Shown: positions 1 to 9,713 of the stretch, piece after piece | Numbering within the stretch: the stretch's first letter is position 1 | Layout: each line of letters begins with the position of its first letter | DNA from: Annona cherimola | Lineage: Eukaryota; Streptophyta; Magnoliopsida; Magnoliales; Annonaceae | Direction: 5' to 3' | DNA length: 64,000 nt | NCBI GenBank assembly: GCA_030490835.1 | Contig: CM059972.1 | Span: 43,999,452 to 44,063,451 of the forward strand | Notes under the pieces: generated by a model | Databases searched by the model: none | Seen by the model: the letters and a program-made list of their open reading frames with translations, nothing else | What the model was told of the DNA's origin: nothing | Translations under genes and position numbers: made by a program

Positions 1-622
1 TTGAGCCGTTTAAAATGGTCACTCTTCTATGAAACCCCTTTTCCATGTAACCCCCTTCATTTTTAGAATCTTGATGATTGATGGAAAATATACTTCATTC
101 ATTGTATTTAGCATCATTTCTAGTATTTTGGAAACCCATTCATTTTTTGAATTTCACTATATATGGGTCCCATCTATGAATGTGTAAAATCAATATAATA
201 AAATGGTTCAGTTCTAAAATATTAATTTTAAAGTGGTCTTTTCAATATCTAAACCATCTAAAATATCACTACTATACGGATAAACGATTCTATAAAGTAA
301 TATTACATTCTAATATATGTATGAATGGATCTAAGCATTTTTCATAATTTACACATGAATATTTATATATATATATTTATATATATATATATTTATATAT
401 ATATATATATTTATATATATATTTATATATATATATTTGAGTAAATGTAGCCTATGCACATACTTGATTTGGATGAAACCTGGTCTCTTAGATAAGCAAC
501 TGATATTAAATACAATGAATGGATTAAATTTTAAATTAATCATCAACAACTTAAAATTTAAAGGGGTTACATGGGACCACTTTTATGTAACCTGGTTACA
601 TAGAAGCGGAACTCCGTTCAAA
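1..622. mobile_element. partial DNA transposon with long inverted ends (MITE-like)
   Basis: The first ~115 bases resemble, in inverted orientation, the bases at about 485-615. Both contain a stretch close to CATTCATTGTATTTA, and both carry ATGTAACCCC near the outer edge. No ORF of note lies between. The left end is cut by the window edge, so neither the exact terminus nor a target duplication can be read. It lies downstream of, or within a long intron of, the minus-strand NHX gene. The superfamily is not decidable. Confidence 0.5.
356..440. repeat. (TA)n-rich microsatellite
   Basis: Alternating TATATA runs interrupted by single TTTA steps form an imperfect microsatellite of about 85 bp inside the MITE-like element. 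Short ORFs that cross it are low-complexity and not credible genes. Confidence 0.9.
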
Positions 623-890
623 AATTGGGTTTGACCGGATAGATATTTTCCCAACCTGGTCTTGGGCTAGCCCTCAACACATCCAAGCTGCGTCCCAGGT
701 TCACATCAGCAATTCCAATTACAATGATGATGTAAGTGTGAATCAAAAAAATAAGTTTCTCTGGCTTCCAAAATGCTAGCAATCCAGTGAATTTTAAATA
801 TCCTAGTATGATTGTCAATGTAAACATGAAGCTGAAGGGGTAGATAAAGACTGATTAACAAAATATGCATCAACCAAAGCATATACACAC

Positions 891-2605
891 CTGGAATATT
901 GACAACACAGTGACAGGATCAGTTGCTGATATAAGAGCACCAAACATCAAACATTCAACAAATGGTAGCCGATACATGAGAAACATCAGCCCACCAAGGT
1001 AGCTACAATATTATAACATCAAAAATGAGATGGAATAAATTAAAATAAAATGAACTTTTTGCATTAGAACATGGGACATTAACATGGAAATATACGTACA
1101 CTAAAATCCCTGTGACAACTGAAGCAATAAAAGTTCCAAGGATGGCAAATGTGACAATGGCGCCAAAATTTGAAAAGAATGGTTTCTGGCAGCACAGTCA
1201 GCAGAGCATCAAATGTAATGCAAAAATTTTGAACCAACAACTGGGTATCTCAAATTCAAGGCAGGGAGGTACTTACAGGTGATAGGCTGAATCCTGACTG
1301 AGTATACAGAAGTCAAGAGAAACAAGGGGTTGAGGTTAAGTCCACCCGGGTGCTTTCACCCATTTTTTTAATTTTTTTTGAAAAAAAATTTTATACAACT
1401 GTTAATCTAAGTGTATTTAACAAGTGTATCAATTTTTACAATTTTTCGAGTATTTAGATATTTATTTTTGATTTTTCACTTGTTAAATACACTTAGATTA
1501 ACAGTTATATAAAAACAATTTTAAAAAAAAAAAATTTAAATGGGTTAAAGCACCCGGGTGCACTGTATCAGCATCCAGAAACAAGATATAAAGTGCTTTA
1601 TGGAATCCATGAACTAGAATCAAAAAGTTCTATAAAAGCCATAATATATAATCACTATCACTAATATTATATACTTTCCAAAAACGAAAAAGAAGAAAAT
1701 CATGATTTAGAACAGAGTGAATATCAACAAAGTTAAAATTTCTCAGTGGATATAATATAATTGGTGGTAGAAGGAAAAGAAAGAAGAATTCTTCATGAAA
1801 ATTGAACCATGCCCTGCAAAACAGGTGCTGAAGTATTAGGGAAACAACAGATAATGTTATTTAGGTGAGTAAATGAACAGAACAGAAAAGGAGGAATCAA
1901 CAACAAATCAAAATGCAAACCTGATGTTGGTTTCGGTGTTGGATATGTTAGCAAGACCACCTACAATCAAGCCTGCCAAAAATGCCTAGGAGTCATTTAC
2001 TTTCAGGAAAATAGATCCGATTCTGCTAAATAAAAGTTCAATTCAGATAGCAGGATTGAAAAGTCCATCCCAAACACATTCTGAAATCACTCTGTCGGGA
2101 TTGACATTCCATAATCTCATCCCAAATTCCAATTCAAACTGCAGGTTAGCATTTTCTTAGTTCACAAAAACTCTTATTATCCTGTTGGACTTGGACCCTC
2201 TGCTTGCAGCCGGTTTTGAGTCTTCAGCTTGGACCTGCGAGCCCCTTGACTGATGCATTGAGCTGGCACTAATGCATGTCCAAACCAACTTAAACTATCA
2301 ACGTAATTACTAGAAATTATATGGAACATAAGGAATGCTGATTTGGTATGACTTGAAGATCAACCCAAACAACTGATCAGCCAATTTATCAACACCTTTT
2401 ATAGTTTCAGAGAGAGTGCAAACTCACCAATTAATAGAGAAGCACTAGCTTCAGGAAGATAGTAGAACTTATGACGCCTGAGAACATGACCCAGAACGAA
2501 GGACAAGACGAGCATCATGATCTGGAGGAGGATGCCAACTCCTGCAGCCTGCTGCTCCTTCCCAGGACTCCCACCAGCATCGGGGGATATCTGGAGTTCT
2601 GCCAT
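891..2605 (-). CDS. NHX5/6: endosomal Na+/H+ antiporter, NHX5/NHX6 class (5' part, six exons)
   Basis: Cation/proton antiporter 1 family member expected to exchange Na+ or K+ for H+ in Golgi, trans-Golgi and prevacuolar membranes. Exons read on the minus strand: 2605-2428, 1972-1921, 1813-1754, 1301-1277, 1185-1100 and 1002-891, together 513 nt or 171 codons with continuous phase and no stop. The protein starts with a short hydrophilic tail, then transmembrane segment 1 ([20 protein letters not shown]), and carries the family-typical stretches [36 protein letters not shown] and [20 protein letters not shown]. The last includes the ATDPVT motif of the membrane core. Five splice junctions are as expected; intron 3 is AT-AC (separate entry). 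The gene must continue left of base 1, because the C-terminal two thirds are absent. Nothing visible suggests a pseudogene. NHX5 and NHX6 cannot be told apart here. Confidence 0.92.
1302..1753 (-). other. U12-type AT-AC intron (NHX intron 3)
   Basis: After the codons for PPII the exon stops at TT, followed by ATATCC, which matches the U12 donor consensus RTATCCTTT in its first six bases. The intron ends TATAC. Eleven bases upstream of the end is a branch-site-like CTCTTGAC (branch A at 1313), close to the U12 consensus TTCCTTRAC. Splicing here restores the expected Phe-Gln-Ser-Gly reading. No GT donor fits this junction. A 226-bp fold-back element sits inside the intron. Confidence 0.85.
1339..1564. 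mobile_element. fold-back MITE inside NHX intron 3
   Basis: A near-perfect inverted repeat. Left arm begins at CACCCGGGTGCTTTCACCC, right arm ends with GGGTTAAAGCACCCGGGTGC, and both arms contain TTAATCTAAGTGTATTTAAC in opposite orientation. It could fold into a hairpin of about 100 bp per arm. A second copy of the same family is at 27605-27962. No clear target duplication was found. Confidence 0.8.
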
Positions 2606-3049
2606 AATCCCCCACTCCTAGGATGCCGAACCTACAAATCAGAAAGCTTAGCTAGCTAGAATGTGGATGTGAAATCCAAACAGTTAGTAAACACATCAGG
2701 ATGAACTATTACTGCAATATTATCTGATTTTTTTATTTAAAAAAAAAAAAGTATACGCTGAAGCTGCTACCAGTAAAAAATTTTTATGAAAGAATTTCGA
2801 TGATGACAAGTGTAGAAAATGTGGTAGTAAAACACGAACTTATCCAATCATGCAAAATCCACTTGAAGATGGTTGGACTGTAGGAAAAATAAAACAATGA
2901 TTATAGTCATGTCTTTCTTCTATCAAGCCTGAGTTTAAAGGAACCCACTATAATCCACCAATTTCAACGAGAAACATAAACTAACAACCAGAAATTAGAG
3001 AAAGGTCTGAACCTTTGAAGTATATAAATAAGACTGGAAGATTATTAGG
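2606..3049 (-). promoter_or_regulatory. upstream region of the NHX gene (leader and promoter side)
   Basis: The base just upstream of the start codon begins a leader. A possible 3' splice site (TTTGTAG) lies at about 2632-2638 on the minus strand, so a leader intron is possible. The rest is AT-rich, without an ORF or a clear TATA box that I would assign. Confidence 0.35.
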
Positions 3050-3683
3050 TCACGACTTAGATTCCTCTCAGTCTGGTATACGATTTGGATAACGATGGTG
3101 ATGCCTTATTTTCGTTTCACAACCATTCCTCTAATTAAAATACCACTACATCACATATGTATATAGTTTAACAGCTAAAATACTATCCCCATGAAAAATT
3201 AACGAATACAGATCAAATGATTTGAATTTAAAAAATTAACATCTCTTCACCGCTTTCCTTGGCAGTGAAGAGTCTTCGAGCTGGTCTGGTATGTCTCTGC
3301 AACACTGGTTAATTTAAAAAACAATTGAGTTCAAAAAACTTAGTAAGCAAGCATATTTTTAAGAAAGATACATGGAATCCCTCAATCCCCTCTCATGCAA
3401 GCATAACAATGAAATGGGCATACACGCACACAAATAACTATTCGTGACTCATAATCCTAGTAGGCCAATGACACTTATCAAATGATCACCACCATGAAAC
3501 CCTTCGGTAGAAAAGCGTCGTGAATCTTGCAATTCTCAACAACTCAGCAACATCAAGGATGGACGGCCTACCTAATTACAACCTTGATGAAACCACCTTT
3601 ATTCGTTTCCATGAATGGATCCATTCACACATACATCATATGCATCTTATGACATTTAATATTCTCTACTCGTGCATGAGTCC
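3050..3683 (-). repeat. degenerate reverse LTR remnant, giant LTR class
   Basis: Two anchors occur in the same order as in reverse LTR R1: TTAGTAAGCAAGCAT near 3340 (R1 near 23290) and GACACTTATCAAATGATC near 3470 (R1 near 23875). The rest is diverged. Ends cannot be placed. The right side is the tip of the hAT-like element. Confidence 0.4.
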
Positions 3684-3686
3684 TAG

Positions 3687-4246
3687 TGATGAAAATAGCA
3701 AGAAATTTTTTCAAATCTGTATATTCTAGGCGCAAGAATTTTGTAAAAGGGAAATAATCCTAGGATATTTTAGAGAGATTTTATTTTGCTATTTTTGAAA
3801 GATATTAGAAAATTCCTAGGATATTTTAGAATCTGTTTAAAATAAGCGTGTATCTATTTTAAGTTTACTTCCTTAAGAAGTTTACTTAAAATATACAACT
3901 TCCTTTTCTAGAAGGATTTTTCTAGGATATTTTAGAATCTATTTAAAATAAGCAAATATCTATTTTAAGTTTACTTCCTTAAGAAGTTTACTTAAAATAT
4001 ATATTTCTTTTTCTAGAAGAATTTTATTTGCTAAGATTAGGTGGTATGCTCACCTATAAATACAGCTCTTGTAAGCTCTAAAGGGACATCAGTTTTGAGA
4101 TTTATAAAAGTGTTCTCTAGTCTTCTTCTACTTGTTCTTACTCTTCTCTCTTTATTCATCTGTTCTTTCTACCTTCTTTCTTCACTTCTCATCTCTAGAG
4201 GTTCCTTCCGCTTTCTTCTATTTTCTTCTCTACCCATCCTACATCA
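3687..4246 (+). repeat. 5' LTR of the 3687-8463 element
   Basis: 560 bp, TGATG...CATCA. It contains AGGATATTTTAGAATCT and TTTAAGTTTACTTCC repeated within the LTR, and a TATAAATA box near 4054. The pyrimidine-rich end (CTTCTTCTA and similar) is probably the transcribed R/U5 part. A 179-codon ORF over it is not coding. Confidence 0.92.
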
Positions 4247-4248
4247 AT

Positions 4249-4260
4249 TGGTATCAGAGC
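4249..4260 (+). other. primer binding site, initiator Met tRNA
   Basis: TGGTATCAGAGC starts two bases after the LTR end, the standard primer site of plant Ty3/gypsy and Ty1/copia elements. Confidence 0.92.
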
Positions 4261-4780
4261 CAAACCTGGTACTACTTTCACCCAATTTCTATTACTGTTT
4301 GCTATCCAAAAAAACTGCTGCTGTCCACAAATCACTGCTGTCCATTCTATTGCCATTTTACTGTCCACGAACTGCTGTCATCTACAAAACACTATTGTCC
4401 ATTCTATTAGAGTTTGCTGTCCACAAGCTGGTACTATCATTGCTGTCCATTCTATTGGAGTTTGCTGTCCACAAGTTGGTGCTATCATTGTTGTCCATTC
4501 CGTCGCTGTTTTATGTTGTCTACTGCTGCCATCACAACAACCTACTGGTCATCGCGAAAGTACTGCTAAGAAGTTGCTGAAATTACTTTCAAGTTGTCTC
4601 TTGCTAAACTTGGTAATATTGGACCTCAACAGGTACATTTTCTCTAGTTGAAAGTACTTAATTCATATCTGTTTCAATCAAGTTCTTTGCTTTTGAACCT
4701 TTAAAAAAGGAGAGAAAAAAAAAATTCGTTCTTAGTAATAAGTCTTTTCTATATCAGCATAAGTTGAATTTTGAGTCACC

Positions 4781-5776
4781 ATGCCTACTAATGCTGAATT
4801 AAATGCCAAACTTGAAGCTTTATCCAATTCTATTGATAATCGATTTGAATCTTTAACAACCCTTTGTGATACCTTGGCCCAAAAGCAAGAAGATTTCCAA
4901 AAAGAAACCACCTCTTCCATCCAATCTCTCATTACCTCAGTAAACAGGTTAACTGAAATTGTTGGAAAATGTCCTATGATTGAGACTGGACAATCATTTC
5001 GAAATGGTCAATCACACAATACTCATGCTTCTAGTAGCTCTCCTATCATAACTGGCCTTCTCCAAAATTCAAACATACATGCTAAAGGTCATCATAACCC
5101 AGAGCATTCACATATTCCAGAAATGCATACAAATTTGGAAAATCATGAAGACAACAATAATTTTTATGAAATTGATTTTGCAAACAATCTTAGACATGGG
5201 AACTATCAGAGAAATTATAATATACCTTTTCCACAACAACAACGGTGTGTAACTGATAATTCTTGGGTGGCAAAACAAGTCAAGGAAGATGCTCCTAGTT
5301 ATGACGGTCGTCTAGACTCTAATGCTTTCTTAGATTGGTTGGCAGACATGGAAGATTTTTTTTGTTGGTATGATATGGATGATGTCCAACGATTGAGATT
5401 TACAAAAATGAAACTTGTTGGGTCTGTCAAACGCTATTGGCAAGGGTATCTAGATGAAAGTCAACGCATAGGAATACCTATCACAACATGGGCTGAAATG
5501 AAAGCTAAATTGAAAGAGAAATACCTTCCTGAATATCATCAGACTCAACTATTGGAACAACTGGTTAACTTGAGACAAGGATCATTAAGTGTAACTGACT
5601 ATCTTAATAAGTTTGAAGATTTAAAAATGAAATGTGGAATACAGGAAGATCCTTGGGTTACACGAACAAAGTTTATCAATGGCCTGAAACCAGAAATCAA
5701 AACTTTGTTGAAATTGCATTCAATTGTTTCTGTGGAAGACGCATATTATAAAGCTCTAGAATTTGAACATTTTTAA
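4781..5776 (+). pseudogene. gag (capsid part) of the 3687-8463 element
   Basis: 331 codons from an ATG 520 bases after the primer site. The retrotransposon-gag domain covers residues ~175-325, recognisable by FLDWLADMEDFF, a W-rich RYWQGY stretch, LKEKYLP and FINGLKPEI. The N-terminal 60 residues are predicted helical. The frame ends at TAA (5774-5776), but the same frame resumes after it with the zinc knuckle, so the stop is a lesion. Role in a live element: virus-like particle protein. Confidence 0.85.
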
Positions 5777-5797
5777 AAATCTTTCACTAACAAACAT

Positions 5798-6775
5798 TTG
5801 ATTCCACAAACTGAAGAGACAAAAGTATCCAAATTAAATTCTAATCTAACATCTTTTCAAGGAACAACTAAACCATTGCCTGAACAATACACAAGTAGGG
5901 AAAAGAGTAATCCAGTTTCTCGATTTAATACCACTAGTAAGCGGATTAATGGTCCATGTTTTCATCGTAGGGGTAAAGGTCATATTACGTCACAATGTCC
6001 TCAGCACACACTCACAATTAATCATGTAGAGGATCATAAAGATGCGACCATTGATCAAGTTGCTGAAACTTTTGAGGAACCATCGGATTGTGAACTTGAT
6101 GGAGACTATAGCTATAACGAGGACTTGCAATTAAATGTTATGCGTTGCATTTTGACTACTTCTTTTTCAAATAGTGATTGGAGACGTACAAATATATTTC
6201 ATCAATTTTTTAAATGTGGGAATACAGTATGCAAGATTGTTATAGATGGAGGTAGTTCCATGAATGTGATTGCCAAATCAACTATAGCCAGATTGAATTT
6301 GAAAACTGAACCACATCCTCATCCATATCGTGTAGCATGGGTAGACAAAACTACACTTCCTGTTAATGAAAGATGCTTGGTTCCTATATCGATGGGTGAT
6401 TATTCTGATCATATTTGGTGTGATGTGCTACTCATGGATGTGGCTCATATTCTTCTTGGTCGACCATGGCTATATGACTTAAAAGTGATCCATTATAGGC
6501 AACCCAACACCTATATTATTAAGCATAATGGAAAATCTATCCTTTTGAAGCCTGCTAAACCTAAAGAAAGTGATAGATCCCACAAAGAGTCTCCAGTTGA
6601 TTCATCTGAAAAACGACCTTTGCATATTCTTACAAGAAAACAATTTGAAAAAGAAGGACAAGATTCAGGACTTATTCTAGCTATAGTAGCCAAAGAGGAC
6701 GCAAATACAGCTCAAAAGAGAAACACTGGACTATACACTTCTCTGCCTATACCACATTCTTTGGCAAGACATTAG
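5798..6775 (+). pseudogene. zinc knuckle and aspartic protease of the 3687-8463 element
   Basis: Same frame as gag. The zinc knuckle at residues 54-67 has lost its second cysteine (Arg at residue 57), so it is C-R-H-C rather than CCHC. The protease follows: catalytic motif IDGGSS at residues 149-154 (usual form D-S/T-G), and the flap/closing LLGRPWLYD near 219-227. At about 6715 the sequence jumps from the protease-RT linker to text typical of the region just before the integrase core. This marks the deletion of RT and RNase H. The frame ends at TAG 6773-6775 after a frameshift. Confidence 0.82.
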
Positions 6776-7934
6776 TATGGACTTTATTCTCGGATTGCCT
6801 AAAACCTCTTGAGGATTTTATTCAATTCTTGTGGTAGTTGATAGATTTTTGAAAATGGATCATTTTATCCCATGTACGAAATCTGCTTGTGCTTCATATA
6901 TGTCAAAATTATTCTTTAGAGAAATTGTTAAGCTTCACGGTTTACCAACTTCCATCGTTTCTGATTGGGATGTTAAATTTGTAAGCTATTTCTGGAAAAC
7001 ATTGTGGAAACTTTCGGGTACCAAATTGAAATTTTCATCTGCTTTTCATCAACAAACTAATGGCCAAACTGAGGTAGTCAATCGGAGTTTGGGAAATCTG
7101 CTTAGGACTTTGGTGGGAGAACATATTGGAACTTGGGATTCTGTATTGGCTATTGCCGAATTTGCATACAACAATTCAGTCAATTGTTCTACTGGGAAAT
7201 CTCCTTTTGAAATTGTCTATGGTTATATTCCTCGAGCTCCCATCGATTTAATTCTTTTACCCATTGATACCCGTTCATCTGGTACTGCTGAATCTTTTGC
7301 TCAACACATTCAAGATATTCATGCTGATATTAGAAGAAAGATTACTCTAAGTAATGAAAATTATAAACTTGCTACAGATGTTTATAGAAGAAAACAAGAG
7401 TTTGATGTTGGGGATTACGTCATGGTTCGTGTCCATCCAGAAAGATTTTCTAAAAATTCTTTTAAAAAGTTGCATGCACGAGCCAGTGGACCCTTTCGTG
7501 TTTTACGAAAATTGGGATCCAATGCATATGAACTTGATTTGCCTTCAGATATAGGAATTAGTTCTACTTTCAATATAGAGGATTTGTTTCCTTACCGAGG
7601 TACTTTTGAGCCTCCAAGTTTGTCTGCAGGAATTTCAACAGATAACAGTTCAACATCACCACATGTGCCTATACTTCCACGAGTACCATCTACTTTTTCA
7701 GATCAGATAGAGAATATCCTACAAGATGAACTTGTCACTACTGGATCGGGCATTATGCAAAGATTTCTTGTCAAGTGGAAAAACAAGCTTGATTTTGATG
7801 TCACATGGGTTACTGAAGATGACCTACGCCACTTGGATCCAAATATTTTTGAGCAGTATCAAAGTCAGAACTCTCCAGTGGCGAGTTTTTCAAAGCCGGG
7901 GAGAATTGATGAAAATAGCAAGAAATTTTTTTAA
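6762..7934 (+). pseudogene. integrase core and chromodomain-like tail of the 3687-8463 element
   Basis: From 6762 the other frame reads the first part of the integrase core (MDFILGLPKT) and is broken by TGA at 6810-6812. The long ORF from 6831 carries the second Asp (residue 45, in SDWD) and the Glu (residue 81, in NGQTE), a spacing of 35 residues as in DD35E integrases. The first Asp lies in the upstream broken part. SDWD replaces the usual SDRD. The C-terminal ~50 residues (QRFLVKWKN...TWVTEDDL) resemble the chromodomain-like tail of chromoviruses, thought to guide integration to heterochromatin. The ORF runs into the 3' LTR. Confidence 0.85.
7895..7906 (+). other. polypurine tract
   Basis: GCCGGGGAGAAT directly precedes the 3' LTR, the expected primer for plus-strand synthesis. 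Confidence 0.75.
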
Positions 7935-8463
7935 ATCTGTCTATTCTAGGCGCAAGAATTTTGTAAAAGGGAAATAATCCTAGGATATTTTAGAGAGATT
8001 TTATTTTGCTATTTTTGAAAGATATTAGAAAATTCCTAGGATATTTTAGAATCTGTTTAAAATAAGCGTGTATCTATTTTAAGTTTACTTCCTTAAGGTT
8101 ACTTAAAATATACAACTTCCTTTTCTAGAAGGATTTTCCTAGGATATTTTAGAATCTATTTAAAATAAGCAGGTACCTATTTTAAGTTTACTTCCTTAAG
8201 AAGTTTACTTAAAATATATATTTCTTTTTCTAGAAGGATTTTATTTGCTAAGATTAGGTAGTATGTTCACCTATAAATACAACTCTTGTAAGCTCTAAAA
8301 GGGCATCAGTTTTGAGATTTATAAAAGTGTTCTCTAGTCTTCTTCTACTTGTTCTTACTCTTCTCTCCTTATTCATCTGTTCTTTCTACCTTCTTTCTTC
8401 ACTTCTCATCTCTAGAGGTTCCTTCTTCTTTCTTCTATTTTCTTCTCTACCCATCCTACATCA
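7907..8463 (+). repeat. 3' LTR of the 3687-8463 element
   Basis: 557 bp, TGATG...CATCA. It aligns end to end with the 5' LTR, with a small deletion near 8097 and scattered substitutions, and is followed by the target duplication CCTAG. Confidence 0.92.
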
Positions 8464-9713
8464 CCTAGGGTGTAAATCAGATCGGGTTGACTCGGGCCAT
8501 GGTTTTTCGACCCTGATCCATTTTGTAAAACCTCAACCCTACTTTCAATTCTAGGTTTCAAACCTTAACCCCTAAGATAACCTTAAAGAAATCGGTTTGG
8601 TTTAGGTTGGAAATTGGGTTAATCAATTAAGAAAATTGTTGAAACATATACCATTCAAACTAATTTCGTTAGGCTAGATTAATTGGATTTCAACCTAATT
8701 CATATAGATATTTCAAACATAACAGTACACAACATAAAAGCATTTTCTAATTCATTATGTGCAGTGTCATACAAACTTTTCATAATTCATGTATCATACT
8801 TCAAACAACATCTACCAGAGCAGAGCTAACAACATACACTTGAGCAATTTACATAATATAACATAAAGAGCAATTTTCAAACCTGAGCAATTTCTATAAT
8901 ATAACATAGCCAACACAACATCATAACAAACATAGATAACAATAATAACATAAATAGTTTATATTTTAAATTGTTAAAAAAAATTGATATACCTAACTAA
9001 CAAAAATTGATATACCTAACTAGTGGTCAGGATCTGGAGACAGCAAGCAGAGATGGCAGTGGCGAGTGAGCAATGGATGATGGGATGGCAATGGCCAATG
9101 AGAGTGGACAACAGTGATGTCAGATGGGATGAGTGAGATGGCAGAGAGTTGATTGAGAGAGATGGCAAAATGGAGAAAGCGGGATGGGAGAAAACTGATA
9201 GAGAGAAATGGTAGGATGGGAGAAAGCTAACGGAGAGGAAGGAGCTGACAACAAGGTGGGAGACCAAAGATGGAGAAGGTGATGGGGATGGGGGCATTGA
9301 GGTGGGGAGAACGGTATGCAAATTTTGAGGAAAATGTGCGGCAAGGATGAGTGGAAGTGGGACCATTGTGCAATAAGAGATGCATGCCAGCAGCAGGCAA
9401 ATCAGCAAGGAATATGGAGATGTGATGTGGCGGGGAGAAGGGGGGCGGGGTGTGTATGGCACAAGAACAGAGGCTTCAAGCAAGCAAACGGTAAAAGGAA
9501 CTCTAAAAAATATAGCTTACATATTAAACATATTTGATATTTATCCCTTGTAAGTTAGGTCGGGCCAACTGACTATGCAAACCAAGTCAACCCCAATTCC
9601 TAAATCAGGTCAGGTTTAGCCTGATTCCTTCAACATAGATTTTTGAAAATCCAATCCAAAACCACGTCAGGTCACCCAAGTTCAGGTTATGCCCAACCCT
9701 ATTTACACCACTA

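Larger units (their letters stand above)
3687..8463 (+). mobile_element. Ty3/gypsy chromovirus-type LTR retrotransposon, internally deleted
   Basis: Complete in outline: 5' LTR 3687-4246, tRNA-iMet primer site, gag, protease, integrase with chromodomain-like tail, polypurine tract, and 3' LTR 7907-8463. It is flanked by a perfect 5-bp duplication CCTAG (3682-3686 and 8464-8468). Reverse transcriptase, RNase H and the integrase zinc domain are missing, because protease and integrase core are only ~250 bp apart. With stops and a frameshift it cannot be autonomous. The LTRs differ at a modest number of sites, so it is not very recent. Lineage within the chromoviruses is uncertain. Confidence 0.93.
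3684..9713. mobile_element. hAT-like non-autonomous element, split by an LTR retrotransposon
   Basis: The left tip is TAG at 3684-3686 followed, after the retrotransposon, by GGTGTAAATCAGATCGGGTTG from 8469. The right end is TTTACACCACTA at 9702-9713, the reverse complement of TAGTGGTGTAAAT. The interior (8469-9713, about 1.25 kb) has no transposase; its ORFs are low-complexity. TAGGGGTGTAAAT-type ends are typical of plant hAT derivatives. The 8-bp target duplication is not convincing, so assignment rests on the ends and on the better preserved cousin at 20966. Confidence 0.55.

Noticed and set aside
690..722. A DVNL-like reading on the minus strand as the next NHX exon
   Set aside because: The match is four residues only and the following text is not NHX; the next exon more likely lies left of the window.
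1741..1813. NHX exon 3 apparently lacks a GT donor, suggesting a pseudogene
   Set aside because: An AT-AC U12 intron explains the junction exactly and restores the frame.
4041..4580. 179-codon ORF over the 5' LTR end of the first element
   Set aside because: Leucine/serine-rich translation of the pyrimidine-rich LTR end, crossing the LTR boundary and primer site.
7354..7977. Additional ORFs in other frames of the integrase region
   Set aside because: Shadow frames of the integrase/chromodomain remnant.
9016..9483. 155-codon minus ORF
   Set aside because: Ser/Pro-rich translation of GGGATGG-type low-complexity DNA inside the hAT-like element; no domain.
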